Below are positions 1 through 8,388 of a stretch of DNA of 64,000 nt, piece by piece. The notes beneath the pieces were generated by a model, which searched no databases, was not told the DNA's origin, and saw only the letters and a list, made by a program, of their open reading frames with translations. The stretch lies in contig NZ_BBXC01000008.1 in assembly GCF_001570525.1 (NCBI RefSeq), positions 353,216-417,215 of the forward strand, given 5' to 3'. This stretch comes from Herbidospora sakaeratensis. Its GTDB lineage: Bacteria; Actinomycetota; Actinomycetes; Streptosporangiales; Streptosporangiaceae. Both the position numbers and the translations under genes were made by a program. The first letter of the stretch is position 1, and each line of letters opens with the position of its first letter.

Positions 1-898
1 CCGCGAACGACGGGAACCGCCAGGCGTCCCAGCCGCGCCGCGCGGGCAGCCGGCGCACCCGCAGCCGCATCGAGGTGATCACCCCGAACGCGCCTTCGGA
101 GCCCAGCACGACGTGCCGCAGGTCGGGCCCGGCGGCCGAGCGCGGCGCCCGGCCAAGCTCCCAGTCGCCGACCGGCGTGGCCACGGTCAGGCCCTCGACC
201 ATGTCGTCGAACCGCCCGTAGCCGGCCGACGCCTGCCCCGACGAGCGGGCGGCGGCGAACCCGCCGAGGGTGGCGTACTCGAACGACTGGGGGAAGTGCC
301 CCAGCGTCAGCCCCCGGGCGTTGAGCAGTTCCTCGGCCTGCGGCCCGCGCAGCCCCGGCTGGAGCTCGGCCAGCATCGACTCCTCGTCGACCGAGATCAG
401 CTTGTCGAGCCGCCGCAGGTCGAGCGCGACCGACCCGGAGTAGCCGTCCCACTCGCAGGTGACCCCGCCGACGACGGACGTCCCTCCCCCGAAGGGCACC
501 ACCGAGACCATCTCGTCGCCGCACAACCGCAGCACCTCGGAGATCTGGTGGTGGGAGCCCGGCAGCACGACGATGTCGGGGGCGTCGTCGGCGTCTCCCA
601 TGCGCATCTTCAGCAGGTCTGGCGTGGATTTGCCCCGCGTGTGGCGAATCCGGGCATCGGCGTCGGTACGCACGTTCTCTGCGCCTACGATGGTCCGGAG
701 CGAGTCCAGCACGAAGGGTGACAGACCGGTCGCGGGGAGCCGGACCTCCCCGAACCCCGCCGGTTCCTCGGTGGGCGGCGTGACGCCCAGCGCCTCCGCG
801 AGCAGCTCCAGCACTTCGGGAGCGAGCCCGGTCGCCCTGTCGGGGTCACCCCAGCCCGACCAGAGCATGGGCTGCACGGGGGTACGCGGAGTCTCCAC
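1..898 (-). CDS. FAD-binding oxidase, alkyldihydroxyacetonephosphate synthase-like (C-terminus outside window)
   Basis: About 299 N-terminal residues are visible; the gene runs off the left edge. Reverse-strand translation from the GTG at 898 gives a PCMH-type FAD-binding domain: the pyrophosphate-binding stretch VVPFGGGTSVVGG, then GHFPQSFEYATLGGFAAARS and VVLGSEGAFGVIT. This is the pattern of FAD-linked oxidases close to alkylglycerone-phosphate synthase. An ATG at 868 is the alternative start. The gene is divergent from glpD, 60 bp away, which suggests a role in glycerol-phosphate or ether-lipid type metabolism. The exact substrate cannot be told from this part. Confidence 0.85.
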   Translation of the reverse strand, partial: METPRTPVQPMLWSGWGDPDRATGLAPEVLELLAEALGVTPPTEEPAGFGEVRLPATGLSPFVLDSLRTIVGAENVRTDADARIRHTRGKSTPDLLKMRMGDADDAPDIVVLPGSHHQISEVLRLCGDEMVSVVPFGGGTSVVGGVTCEWDGYSGSVALDLRRLDKLISVDEESMLAELQPGLRGPQAEELLNARGLTLGHFPQSFEYATLGGFAAARSSGQASAGYGRFDDMVEGLTVATPVGDWELGRAPRSAAGPDLRHVVLGSEGAFGVITSMRLRVRRLPARRGWDAWRFPSFA

Positions 899-958
899 AG
901 GATGCCGGCCTCTCGATAGGTTACCCAAGGGTAGTGCCCGTCCCGATCAAGGAACCGC

Positions 959-2461
959 ATGGAGTCTTCCCTCAACGCGGCCCGCCGCGCCCGTGATCTC
1001 GACGACGCGCGCGAGGAGGTCGCCGACCTCCTCGTCGTGGGCCTGGGCGCCACCGGGGCGGGGGTGGCGCTCGACGCGGCCGCCCGCGGGTTGTCGGTGG
1101 TCGCGATCGACGCCCACGACCTGGCGTTCGGGACCTCCCGCTGGAGTTCCAAGCTCATCCACGGCGGGCTGCGCTACCTCGCGTCCGGCCAGATCGGGCT
1201 GGCCAGGGAGAGCGCCGCCGAGCGCCACGTGCTGATCCGGCACACCGCCCCCCACCTGGTGAAGGCGCAGCCCTATCTGCTGCCGCTGACCCCCGGCGTC
1301 TCGGCGGCGACGGCCCGGAAGCTGATGACCGGCTACCGGCTGGGCGACCTGCTGCGCGCCGCCGCGGGCACCCCGAAGAAGCTGATCCCGGGCCCGGCCC
1401 GGCTGGGCGCGGCCGAGGCGCTCGACCTGGTCCCGGCGCTGGCCGCCGACGGGCTGCGGGGCGCGCTGCGGTCCTACGACGGCCGGGTGGTCGACGACGC
1501 CCGGCTGGTGGTCGCGCTGGCCCGCACCGCCGCCGGGCACGGCGCGCGGGTGCTGACCCGCTGCCGGGCGCTGGGCCTGGCCGGCGACGGCGCCGAGGCG
1601 CGCGACGAACTGACCGGTGAAACCTTCACGATCAGGGCCAAGGCGGTGGTGAACGCCACGGGCGTGTGGGCGGGCCTGCTCGCCCCCGAGATCACCCTGC
1701 GGCCCTCACGTGGCACCCACCTGGTGCTGCGCGAGGGCGTGCTGGGGCCGCTGCGGGCCGGGCTGCACGTGCCGATCCCGGGCGAGTCGAGCCGGTTCCT
1801 GCTGGTGCTGCCGCAGAGCGACGGCCACGTCCTGGTGGGGCTGACCGACGAGCCGGTCGAGGGGCCGGTGCCCGACGTGGCCGACGTGCCCGAGAGCGAC
1901 GTGGAGTTCCTGCTGGCCACGCTCAACGGCGTGCTGGGCGTCCCGGTGACCCGCGACCAGGTCGCGGGCGCCCACGCCGGGCTGCGCCCGCTGCTGGACA
2001 CCGGCTCCGGGCGCGGCACCGCCGACCTGTCGCGCCGCCACGCGGTGCTGCGGGGCCGGGACGGCGTCGTGACCGTCGTCGGCGGCAAGCTCACGACCTA
2101 CCGCCGCATGGCCGAGGACGCGGTCGACGCGGCCTGCCCGCACGCCCGGCGCAGCACCACCGCGCGGCTCCCGCTGGTCGGCGCCGCCACCCGCGGCATC
2201 CGGGCCCCGTGGCGGCTGATCGAGCGCTACGGCGCGGAGGCCGAGGACATCACCGCCCTCATCGAGTCGAACCGGGCGCTCGGCGCGAGGGTCCTGCCGG
2301 GCGAGCCGACGACATGGGCCGAGCTCCTCTGGGCAGTACGCCACGAGGGCGCCCTCGACGAGGACGACCTGCTCGACCGGCGTACCAGGATCGGGCTCAT
2401 CGCGGAAGACCGCCGGACGGCGCTGAAAGTCGCACGGCACGTTCTGTCACTTCAGCCCTGA
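959..2461 (+). CDS. glpD: Aerobic glycerol-3-phosphate dehydrogenase
   Basis: A 500-aa flavoprotein that oxidises sn-glycerol 3-phosphate to dihydroxyacetone phosphate and feeds electrons to the membrane quinone pool. The Rossmann FAD motif GLGATG lies at residues 28-33, followed by the family signature FGTSRWSSKLIHGGLRYL near residue 60. A second conserved block, VVGGKLTTYRRMAEDAV, is near residue 375. Length is normal for GlpD. It is divergent from the FAD oxidase gene at 1-898 and looks intact. The downstream 68 bp contain an iron box belonging to the next gene. Confidence 0.93.
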   Translation: MESSLNAARRARDLDDAREEVADLLVVGLGATGAGVALDAAARGLSVVAIDAHDLAFGTSRWSSKLIHGGLRYLASGQIGLARESAAERHVLIRHTAPHLVKAQPYLLPLTPGVSAATARKLMTGYRLGDLLRAAAGTPKKLIPGPARLGAAEALDLVPALAADGLRGALRSYDGRVVDDARLVVALARTAAGHGARVLTRCRALGLAGDGAEARDELTGETFTIRAKAVVNATGVWAGLLAPEITLRPSRGTHLVLREGVLGPLRAGLHVPIPGESSRFLLVLPQSDGHVLVGLTDEPVEGPVPDVADVPESDVEFLLATLNGVLGVPVTRDQVAGAHAGLRPLLDTGSGRGTADLSRRHAVLRGRDGVVTVVGGKLTTYRRMAEDAVDAACPHARRSTTARLPLVGAATRGIRAPWRLIERYGAEAEDITALIESNRALGARVLPGEPTTWAELLWAVRHEGALDEDDLLDRRTRIGLIAEDRRTALKVARHVLSLQP

Positions 2462-2479
2462 ACGTTTGACACCATCGTC

Positions 2480-2498
2480 TAAGGTTAGGATTACCTAA
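2480..2498. promoter_or_regulatory. Iron box (IdeR/DmdR operator)
   Basis: The 19-mer TAAGGTTAGGATTACCTAA matches 16 of 19 positions of the DtxR/IdeR consensus TTAGGTTAGGCTAACCTAA. It holds a perfect 7-4-7 inverted repeat (GGTTAGG atta CCTAACC, 2483-2500). It ends 31 bp before the ATG of the sucrase/ferredoxin-like gene. In actinobacteria iron-loaded IdeR/DmdR1 binds such boxes and represses, so this gene is probably induced by iron limitation. Confidence 0.85.
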
Positions 2499-2529
2499 CC
2501 GAAGATGATCACGAGGACGGAACGGGCAC

Positions 2530-3438
2530 ATGAGCAAGGGTTGCGACCACGCGGCGGGCTTGCACACCGGCGACGCGCCGGTGCTCGCCAGCGCCACGGT
2601 CGGCGCCCGCCGGTGGCTGCTCATCGAGCACAACGGCCCCTGGGCCGCGTACCTGCCCGAATGCCGCCTTCCGCAGAGCGTGCTGGCCCTCATCGACCGC
2701 GCCACCGCCCTCGGCATCCGTTCGCAGCTCATCCGCCGCCCCGACCGCGAGACCACGCCGGGCCCCGGTGCGCTGCACGTTTTCGTCGGATCGTCCACGG
2801 GGAGTGACCCCTGGCTGGCAGAGGCCTGGCTCGACCACCCCGACGATCTTGACCTGGGCGCACTTGTGGACGGAGCGCTTCCGGAGTCCTGCATACTTGT
2901 CAGTGAGCCGGTATTTCTGGTCTGCACGCACGCCAAGCGCAACGCGTGCTGCGCCCGCTTTGGTCTCCCGATCGCGAGATCACTATCCCGGAAACACCCC
3001 GGGAATGTGTGGGAAACCACACATGTTGGCGGCGATCGATACGCCGCCAACCTCGTGTGCTTGCCACACGGGCTTTACTACGGCAGCATGTCTGAGGCTG
3101 CCGCGATCGCGGCGGCACACGCCTACCGTGACGGCAAGATCGTTCTTGACCGTTTCCGGGGGCGCGCGGGTCTCCCTGAGCCATCGCAAGCCGCCGAGCA
3201 TTTTGTCCGGTCACACACGGGCGAGCTCTCGGTCGGCGGAGTGGCCGTGGAATCCTCCCGGTCGGAAGGTGACTCCACCGTGTGCGTTGTGCAAACCAAC
3301 GCGCGTGGTGGAACGTCCCGTTTTCGGGTAGTGGTCGAGCCTTCGGTGTTCGCGGCACCGTGCGGTCTCGCCTGCGCCGAAGAGATCACGACCTACAGGT
3401 TGGCCGAGCTCAAGCAGCTCACCCCGGCTTTGACCTGA
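2530..3438 (+). CDS. Sucrase/ferredoxin-like family protein
   Basis: A 302-aa protein of the Suc_Fer-like family (thioredoxin-fold ferredoxin relatives). The N-terminal part reads WLLIEHNGPWA (residues 30-40). The Cys-rich block VCTHAKRNACCARFGLPIA has C132, C140 and C141, and VWETTHVGGDRYAANLV follows at 160-176. The cysteines probably hold an iron-sulfur cluster. The biochemical role of bacterial members is not established to my knowledge. A near-consensus iron box lies 31 bp upstream, so a job in iron limitation or siderophore-iron handling is inferred. The gene stands alone and ends in a small hairpin. Confidence 0.85.
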   Translation: MSKGCDHAAGLHTGDAPVLASATVGARRWLLIEHNGPWAAYLPECRLPQSVLALIDRATALGIRSQLIRRPDRETTPGPGALHVFVGSSTGSDPWLAEAWLDHPDDLDLGALVDGALPESCILVSEPVFLVCTHAKRNACCARFGLPIARSLSRKHPGNVWETTHVGGDRYAANLVCLPHGLYYGSMSEAAAIAAAHAYRDGKIVLDRFRGRAGLPEPSQAAEHFVRSHTGELSVGGVAVESSRSEGDSTVCVVQTNARGGTSRFRVVVEPSVFAAPCGLACAEEITTYRLAELKQLTPALT

Positions 3439-3454
3439 GGCTTCGCAAGAAGCC
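3439..3454 (+). terminator. Short GNRA hairpin after the sucrase/ferredoxin-like gene
   Basis: GGCTTC-GCAA-GAAGCC forms a 6-bp stem with a stable GNRA tetraloop right at the stop codon. No T-run follows, so it is at best a weak terminator or a 3' stabilising hairpin. Confidence 0.4.
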
Positions 3455-3555
3455 GGGAACACCACGGACGCTCCTCGCGTTGCAAAAGAGGAACCCATAA
3501 GCGTCCATTGCGGCACAAACACTGAAATACCTCTTCTCACCAAAGGTGGTTTCTC

Positions 3556-3870
3556 ATGTCTCAGGTACGTCGGCAGCTCGCCCGCCCCCGCCCCAGTTGG
3601 GGTTGGCAGGATGATGCCGCGTGCCGGGGAGAGGACCTTGTGCTGTTCTTCGGCCCTGACGGGGAGCGCCAGCCTGAGCGCGACATCCGCGAGCGGAAGG
3701 CGAAGGCGATCTGCGCCGGTTGCCCGGTCCGCGCGGAGTGTCTTGACTACGCGCTTTCCCGCCCTGAGAAGTACGGCACCTGGGGTGGCCTGAACGAGGA
3801 CGAGCGCGCCTCCGAGCGTCGCCGTCGGATGCGGCGCGCCGCGAGCGCCGGCATCAGCGCCGTCGCCTAG
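3556..3870 (+). CDS. WhiB-family iron-sulfur transcription factor
   Basis: A 104-aa Wbl protein. The four cluster ligands are C23, C53, C56 and C62 in the C-Xn-CxxC-X5-C arrangement. The turn GTWGGLNEDER follows, then a basic tail RRRRMRRAA that serves as the DNA-contacting region. Wbl proteins carry an O2/NO-sensitive [4Fe-4S] cluster and usually act with the primary sigma factor. AAAGGTGG gives a good ribosome site for the ATG at 3556. The subclass (WhiB, WblA, WblE and so on) cannot be fixed from sequence alone. The 117-bp leader has a possible long hairpin (GGACGCT at about 3466 with AGCGTCC at about 3499). Confidence 0.92.
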   Translation: MSQVRRQLARPRPSWGWQDDAACRGEDLVLFFGPDGERQPERDIRERKAKAICAGCPVRAECLDYALSRPEKYGTWGGLNEDERASERRRRMRRAASAGISAVA

Positions 3871-3906
3871 CACCACCCTCCCCGGCATTTCGCCAATCCT
3901 CCCTGG

Positions 3907-4851
3907 TCAGTGGCTTGCTGGGATGTTCCGCACACCGATGCGGCGGCGGAACACCCAGTAGGTCCACGACAGGAACACGACCGCGACCCACGTCATGATC
4001 TGCACGGTCTTCGACGTGGACGCGGCGTTTTCTGTGTCCGGCCCGTTCTCCGAACCGGCCGTCGACGGCAGCACCTCGGGATAGAGGGCCGCGAACAGGC
4101 TGATCGTGGCCGCCCCGATCGCGGCGGCCGAGCCGAGGAAGGCCCAGCACTCCCGGCCGAAGAAGTTGGCCGCCATCCCCGCGCCCCATGCCCCGATCGC
4201 GGCCACCGTGAGCAGAACACCTGCGAACGACCCTTCCATGGCCTGTGCCCAGGTCAGGAATGCGATGACCAGAACCGCCGCGACCACCCCGCTTTTCTCC
4301 GCGACGCCCTTCGCCTTCCGGCGAATCCTCCCCCGCGTCCTCAGCGCCAGGAACACCGCGCCGTGCGTGCCGAAAAGGGCCGTCGTCGTCAATCCGCCGA
4401 GTAGCACGAACGGGTGCAGCAGATCCCGGAATTCCGGCTTCTCGTCCAGGGCGATTCCGCGCACGACGGCGGCGAACATTACGCCCCACAGGAACGCGAG
4501 AACCAGCGAACTCCAGAAAAGGCAGCGGTCCCACTTTTTCCCGGGATGTTCGCCCCGGTAGACCAAGGCCACCCCGCGCACGATGAGCGCGAGCAGAATC
4601 ACCAAGAAGCCGTCGGCCAGGGTGGCGCACCACTCGGGGAAGGCGGCGAACACCACGCCCCCGGCGGCGATGAGCCAGACCCCGTTGCCGCCCCACACGG
4701 GCTTGATCGTGCCGACCATCACCTGGCGTTCCCGCTCCTCCTTCGGCAGGTACGCCAGCAGCACCCCCACCCCGAGGTCGCAGCCCTCCCGGACGAAACA
4801 GCCCGTGAAGAGCACGGCCACGGCGGCGAACCAGATGTCGTCGAGCGTCAC
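3907..4851 (-). CDS. cydB: Cytochrome bd oxidase subunit II, orphaned and probably decaying
   Basis: A 314-aa multi-pass membrane protein of the CydB family. Family blocks remain readable: REGCDLGVG near residue 21, VWLIAAGGVVFAAFPEW and GIALDEKPEFRDLL. Conserved positions are altered. The motif usually written PVWDGNEVWL reads PVWGGNGVWL, so residue 54 is Gly where E. coli CydB has Asp58. The last membrane segment, MTWVAVVFLSWTYWVF, looks about eight residues short. The partner gene cydA is only a stub just upstream, so this subunit cannot form a normal oxidase alone. The GTG start overlaps the stub's TGA (GTGA). Confidence 0.85.
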   Translation of the reverse strand: MTLDDIWFAAVAVLFTGCFVREGCDLGVGVLLAYLPKEERERQVMVGTIKPVWGGNGVWLIAAGGVVFAAFPEWCATLADGFLVILLALIVRGVALVYRGEHPGKKWDRCLFWSSLVLAFLWGVMFAAVVRGIALDEKPEFRDLLHPFVLLGGLTTTALFGTHGAVFLALRTRGRIRRKAKGVAEKSGVVAAVLVIAFLTWAQAMEGSFAGVLLTVAAIGAWGAGMAANFFGRECWAFLGSAAAIGAATISLFAALYPEVLPSTAGSENGPDTENAASTSKTVQIMTWVAVVFLSWTYWVFRRRIGVRNIPASH

Positions 4852-4925
4852 GGCGTCCTCTCAGCGGGCCGGGCCGGCTGCGTGGGGATGCCGAACCGCC
4901 ACCGGGCCAGGTCACCGACGTCCAT
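4848..4925 (-). pseudogene. cydA: Remnant of cydA (cytochrome bd subunit I)
   Basis: A 25-codon reading frame starts MDVGDLARWRFGIPT and ends PARPAERTP before a TGA that overlaps the cydB GTG. The first 13 residues match the usual CydA N-terminus (MDALDLARWQFGI-type). Everything carrying the heme ligands and the Q-loop is missing. The head seems joined to the old C-terminal tail, which kept the start, the stop and the translational coupling to cydB. That points to one large internal deletion. No other cydA is present in the window. Confidence 0.75.
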
Positions 4926-4949
4926 TCAGTCACCGTAAGTGAGCGTTGG

Positions 4950-5594
4950 TCACACGGAGCGGAGGCACGCCCGGGTTTCGTCGTCGGTGAGCTGCTCGAA
5001 CCGTTCGTACCAGCCGCCGACGGAACCGAAGTCCTCGGGCGCCATGACCGCGATCACCTCGTCGGCCTCGTTTTCGAGTGATCTGACCGCCGCCGCGGCG
5101 CCCACCGGGACGGCCAGGGTGACCCGGCGCGGGTGCTGCGCCCGTATCGCCCGCAGGGCGGCGCGGGCCGTGCCGCCGGTGGCCAGGCCGTCGTCGACCA
5201 CGATCACGTCGCGTCCGCGCAGGTCGGGAGGGGGCCGGCCGTCGCGGTAGGCGTCGACCCGGCGGGCCAGCTCGGCGCGTTCGGCCGCCACGACGTCGTC
5301 GAGGTCGCTCTCGTGGTAGCCGGTCCGGCGCAACATCGCCCGGTCGAAGACCGGTTCGCCGCCCTCGGCGATGGCGCCCAGGCCCAACTCGGGCTGGAGG
5401 GGGTGCCCGAGCTTGCGGGTCACCAGGACGTCGAGCGGCACCCCGAGCGCCCGGGCGACCACGGCGCCGACGGCCACCCCGCCGCGCGGCAGGGCGAGCA
5501 CGATGTCGGCGGGCGTGCCCGCCAGCGCCTCCGCGAGGAGGGCGCCGGCGGTCGTGCGGTCCGGGAAGGAGTCCACCTTCCGGGTCCTACCCAC
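4950..5594 (-). CDS. Phosphoribosyltransferase-domain protein
   Basis: A 214-aa type I PRTase fold. ALPRGGVAVGAVVARAL at about residues 34-50 forms the first loop, and the PRPP-binding motif VIVVDDGLATGGTA is at 130-143. The acceptor hood is not diagnostic. Proteins of this kind are common in actinobacteria and are often encoded near stress or erythromycin-esterase-like genes, but the substrate is unknown. Start ATG at 5594. The gene lies 4 bp downstream of rsgA on the same strand, so the two probably form an operon. Confidence 0.8.
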   Translation of the reverse strand: MGRTRKVDSFPDRTTAGALLAEALAGTPADIVLALPRGGVAVGAVVARALGVPLDVLVTRKLGHPLQPELGLGAIAEGGEPVFDRAMLRRTGYHESDLDDVVAAERAELARRVDAYRDGRPPPDLRGRDVIVVDDGLATGGTARAALRAIRAQHPRRVTLAVPVGAAAAVRSLENEADEVIAVMAPEDFGSVGGWYERFEQLTDDETRACLRSV

Positions 5595-5598
5595 CCGG

Positions 5599-6699
5599 TC
5601 AGGGACGGCTGCGGCCCCGCATGCCCTTGTGGATGATTTTCCACTTCCGGGTCTCCTCGGCCTGGAGCCGGGCGTCGCTGCGCCGCGCCATCCAGGCCGC
5701 CTCGCGCTGGAGCTTGCGCCAGCTCTCCAGCCGCCGTTCGGGCAACTCGCCGCTCTCCAGCGCCGCCATGACCGCGCAGCCCGGCTCCGACTCGTGGGAG
5801 CAGTCGCCGAAGCGGCACTGTCCGGCCAGGTCCTCGATCTCGGAGAAGACCCGGTCGACGCCGTCGGACATGTCGTACAGGCCGACCCGCCGGATGCCCG
5901 GGGTGTCGATGACGATGCCGCCGCCGGGCAGCGGGATCAGCTCCCGGTGCACGGTGGTGTGGCGGCCCCGGCCGTCGCCGGCCCTGACCTGCTGGGTCTC
6001 CATGACCTCGCCGCCCGCGAGGGCGTTGACGAGGCTCGACTTGCCCGCGCCCGAGGCGCCCAGGATCACGGCGGTCCGGGAGCCCATCAGGTAGGAGCGC
6101 ACGGCGTCGACCCCGTCGCCGGTGAACGACGAGACGGCGTGCACGTCGACGCCCGGCGCGGCGTTCCCGACGTCGGCCAGGAGGTCGTCGAGGCCCTGGT
6201 CGAAGAGGTCGGCCTTGGTGATGACGACGACGGGCGTGCCGCCGCTCTCCCAGGCCAGCGCGGTCAGCCGCTCGATGCGGCCGAGGTCGGCGAAGTCGGT
6301 CGCGTGCATGGCCGGTTCGGCCACGAACACGACGTCGACGTTGGCGGCCAGCACCTGGCCCTGCCCGTCGCCCGACAACCCGCCCCGCGAGTCGCGGGAG
6401 ACCCCGCCCCGGACGAACGCGGTCGCCCTGGGCAGCACCTCGTCGAGTTCGTGCCGGCCCTCGGCGAGCAGCCGCAGCGCCACCCAGTCGCCCACGCAGG
6501 GCAGCCGGGTGGGGTCGGCGGCGGATTCACGGCGCACGCGGGCGCCGTAGTGGGCCTGGATCTGGCCCTGTTCGGTGATGACCTCGGCGGCGCCGCGGTG
6601 CACCCGGGAGACCCGGCCCGGGATGGTGTCCGCGGGGAGGGTACGGGTGTCGTCCCAGCCGAGGAGAGAAAGATCGAAAACGAGAGGATCGAAGAACAC
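5599..6699 (-). CDS. rsgA: Ribosome small-subunit-dependent GTPase A
   Basis: A 366-aa circularly permuted GTPase that helps late maturation of the 30S subunit. An N-terminal OB-fold comes first, then the permuted G motifs: G4 as VITKADL, G1 as GASGAGKSS, G3 as DTPGIRRVG. The C-terminal zinc finger is CRFGDCSHESEPGC. Start is GTG at 6699 (MFFDPLVFDLSLLGWDD). A short leader ORF with its own strong ribosome site sits 41 bp upstream and may tune expression. Probably co-transcribed with the downstream phosphoribosyltransferase gene. Confidence 0.93.
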   Translation of the reverse strand: MFFDPLVFDLSLLGWDDTRTLPADTIPGRVSRVHRGAAEVITEQGQIQAHYGARVRRESAADPTRLPCVGDWVALRLLAEGRHELDEVLPRATAFVRGGVSRDSRGGLSGDGQGQVLAANVDVVFVAEPAMHATDFADLGRIERLTALAWESGGTPVVVITKADLFDQGLDDLLADVGNAAPGVDVHAVSSFTGDGVDAVRSYLMGSRTAVILGASGAGKSSLVNALAGGEVMETQQVRAGDGRGRHTTVHRELIPLPGGGIVIDTPGIRRVGLYDMSDGVDRVFSEIEDLAGQCRFGDCSHESEPGCAVMAALESGELPERRLESWRKLQREAAWMARRSDARLQAEETRKWKIIHKGMRGRSRP

Positions 6700-6740
6700 T
6701 TCGGGTGAAACCCTTCAGGATGGAACAGGCCCCGCGTACG

Positions 6741-6794
6741 TCAGCGGGCGGCCCGGAGGTTGATGGACGGCATGCTCAAGAGAAAGACCCGCAT
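6741..6794 (-). CDS. 17-aa leader peptide ORF upstream of rsgA
   Basis: ATG at 6794 opens MRVFLLSMPSINLRAAR and a stop, preceded by a near-perfect ribosome site GGGAGGTGG (GGAGG at 6805-6809, 10 nt from the ATG). The start of that site lies in CCTTCAGG (6809-6816 read on this strand), which can pair with CCTGAAGG (6712-6719) between the leader and rsgA. A folding switch linked to leader translation is therefore possible. I do not know a homologous leader peptide. Being short, it could also be chance, but the ribosome site is far better than background. Confidence 0.5.
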   Translation of the reverse strand: MRVFLLSMPSINLRAAR

Positions 6795-6948
6795 GTTGTC
6801 GCCACCTCCCTGAAGGAAAGAACCGGTCGTTCCGGCCTCGCAGCACGATACGCACCCCCGGACGCCCCCCGCAACGGGATTTCCCCCCGCCGCGGGCCCG
6901 CCTTCCCCGGAACCCTGCGCGTCACCCATATCCCCACATACCCGGATA

Positions 6949-6990
6949 CGCGAAAGCCCCGGTCACCGTGCGGAGACCGGGGCTTTCGCG
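6949..6990 (-). terminator. Rho-independent-type terminator of glyA
   Basis: A perfect 16-bp inverted repeat (CGCGAAAGCCCCGGTC at 6949-6964 and its complement at 6975-6990) with a 10-nt loop lies 12 bp after the glyA stop. Read on the minus strand, the stem holds GAAAGCCCCGG followed by GGGGCTTTCGCG, the usual actinobacterial form without a long T-run. Confidence 0.85.
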
Positions 6991-7001
6991 CCGAAACGGG
7001 A

Positions 7002-8267
<1,266 letters not shown>

Positions 8268-8297
8268 TGAGCGCCTTCCTCGGAACTCGACGACAGC

Positions 8298-8375
8298 GTC
8301 GACCCAGGCGCACGGCCGACGCGGTTTCCGCTCCCCGGTGGTGACCCACCTCATAGCGCCAGTAGCGAGAACCCC
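8298..8375 (-). promoter_or_regulatory. ZTP (pfl) riboswitch controlling glyA
   Basis: On the minus strand the leader reads CTACTGGCGC, then GGTGGGTCACCACCGGGGAG, then GTGCGCCTGGGTC. These match the hallmark parts of the pfl/ZTP aptamer: the CUGGCG strand, the GGUGG...CCACCGGGGAG hairpin and the distal CGCCUGGG pseudoknot strand. ZTP (or ZMP) accumulates when 10-formyl-tetrahydrofolate is short, and glyA is a classic target. The element ends about 30 bp before the ATG, so control may act on the ribosome site. The edges are approximate. Confidence 0.88.
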
Positions 8376-8388
8376 ACCTTATCGGCTG

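Noticed and set aside
3854..4933. 359-codon minus-strand frame overlapping cydB and the cydA stub
   Set aside because: Arg/Gly-rich shadow frame; the CydB frame next to it has unmistakable family blocks.
4950..5594. Call of the phosphoribosyltransferase as a comF-type competence gene
   Set aside because: No N-terminal zinc ribbon and no competence genes nearby; only the PRTase motif can be supported.
8268..8354. N-terminal extension of glyA (start at 8354)
   Set aside because: It would translate the ZTP riboswitch. SHMT homology begins at MSENTLN after a good ribosome site at 8267.
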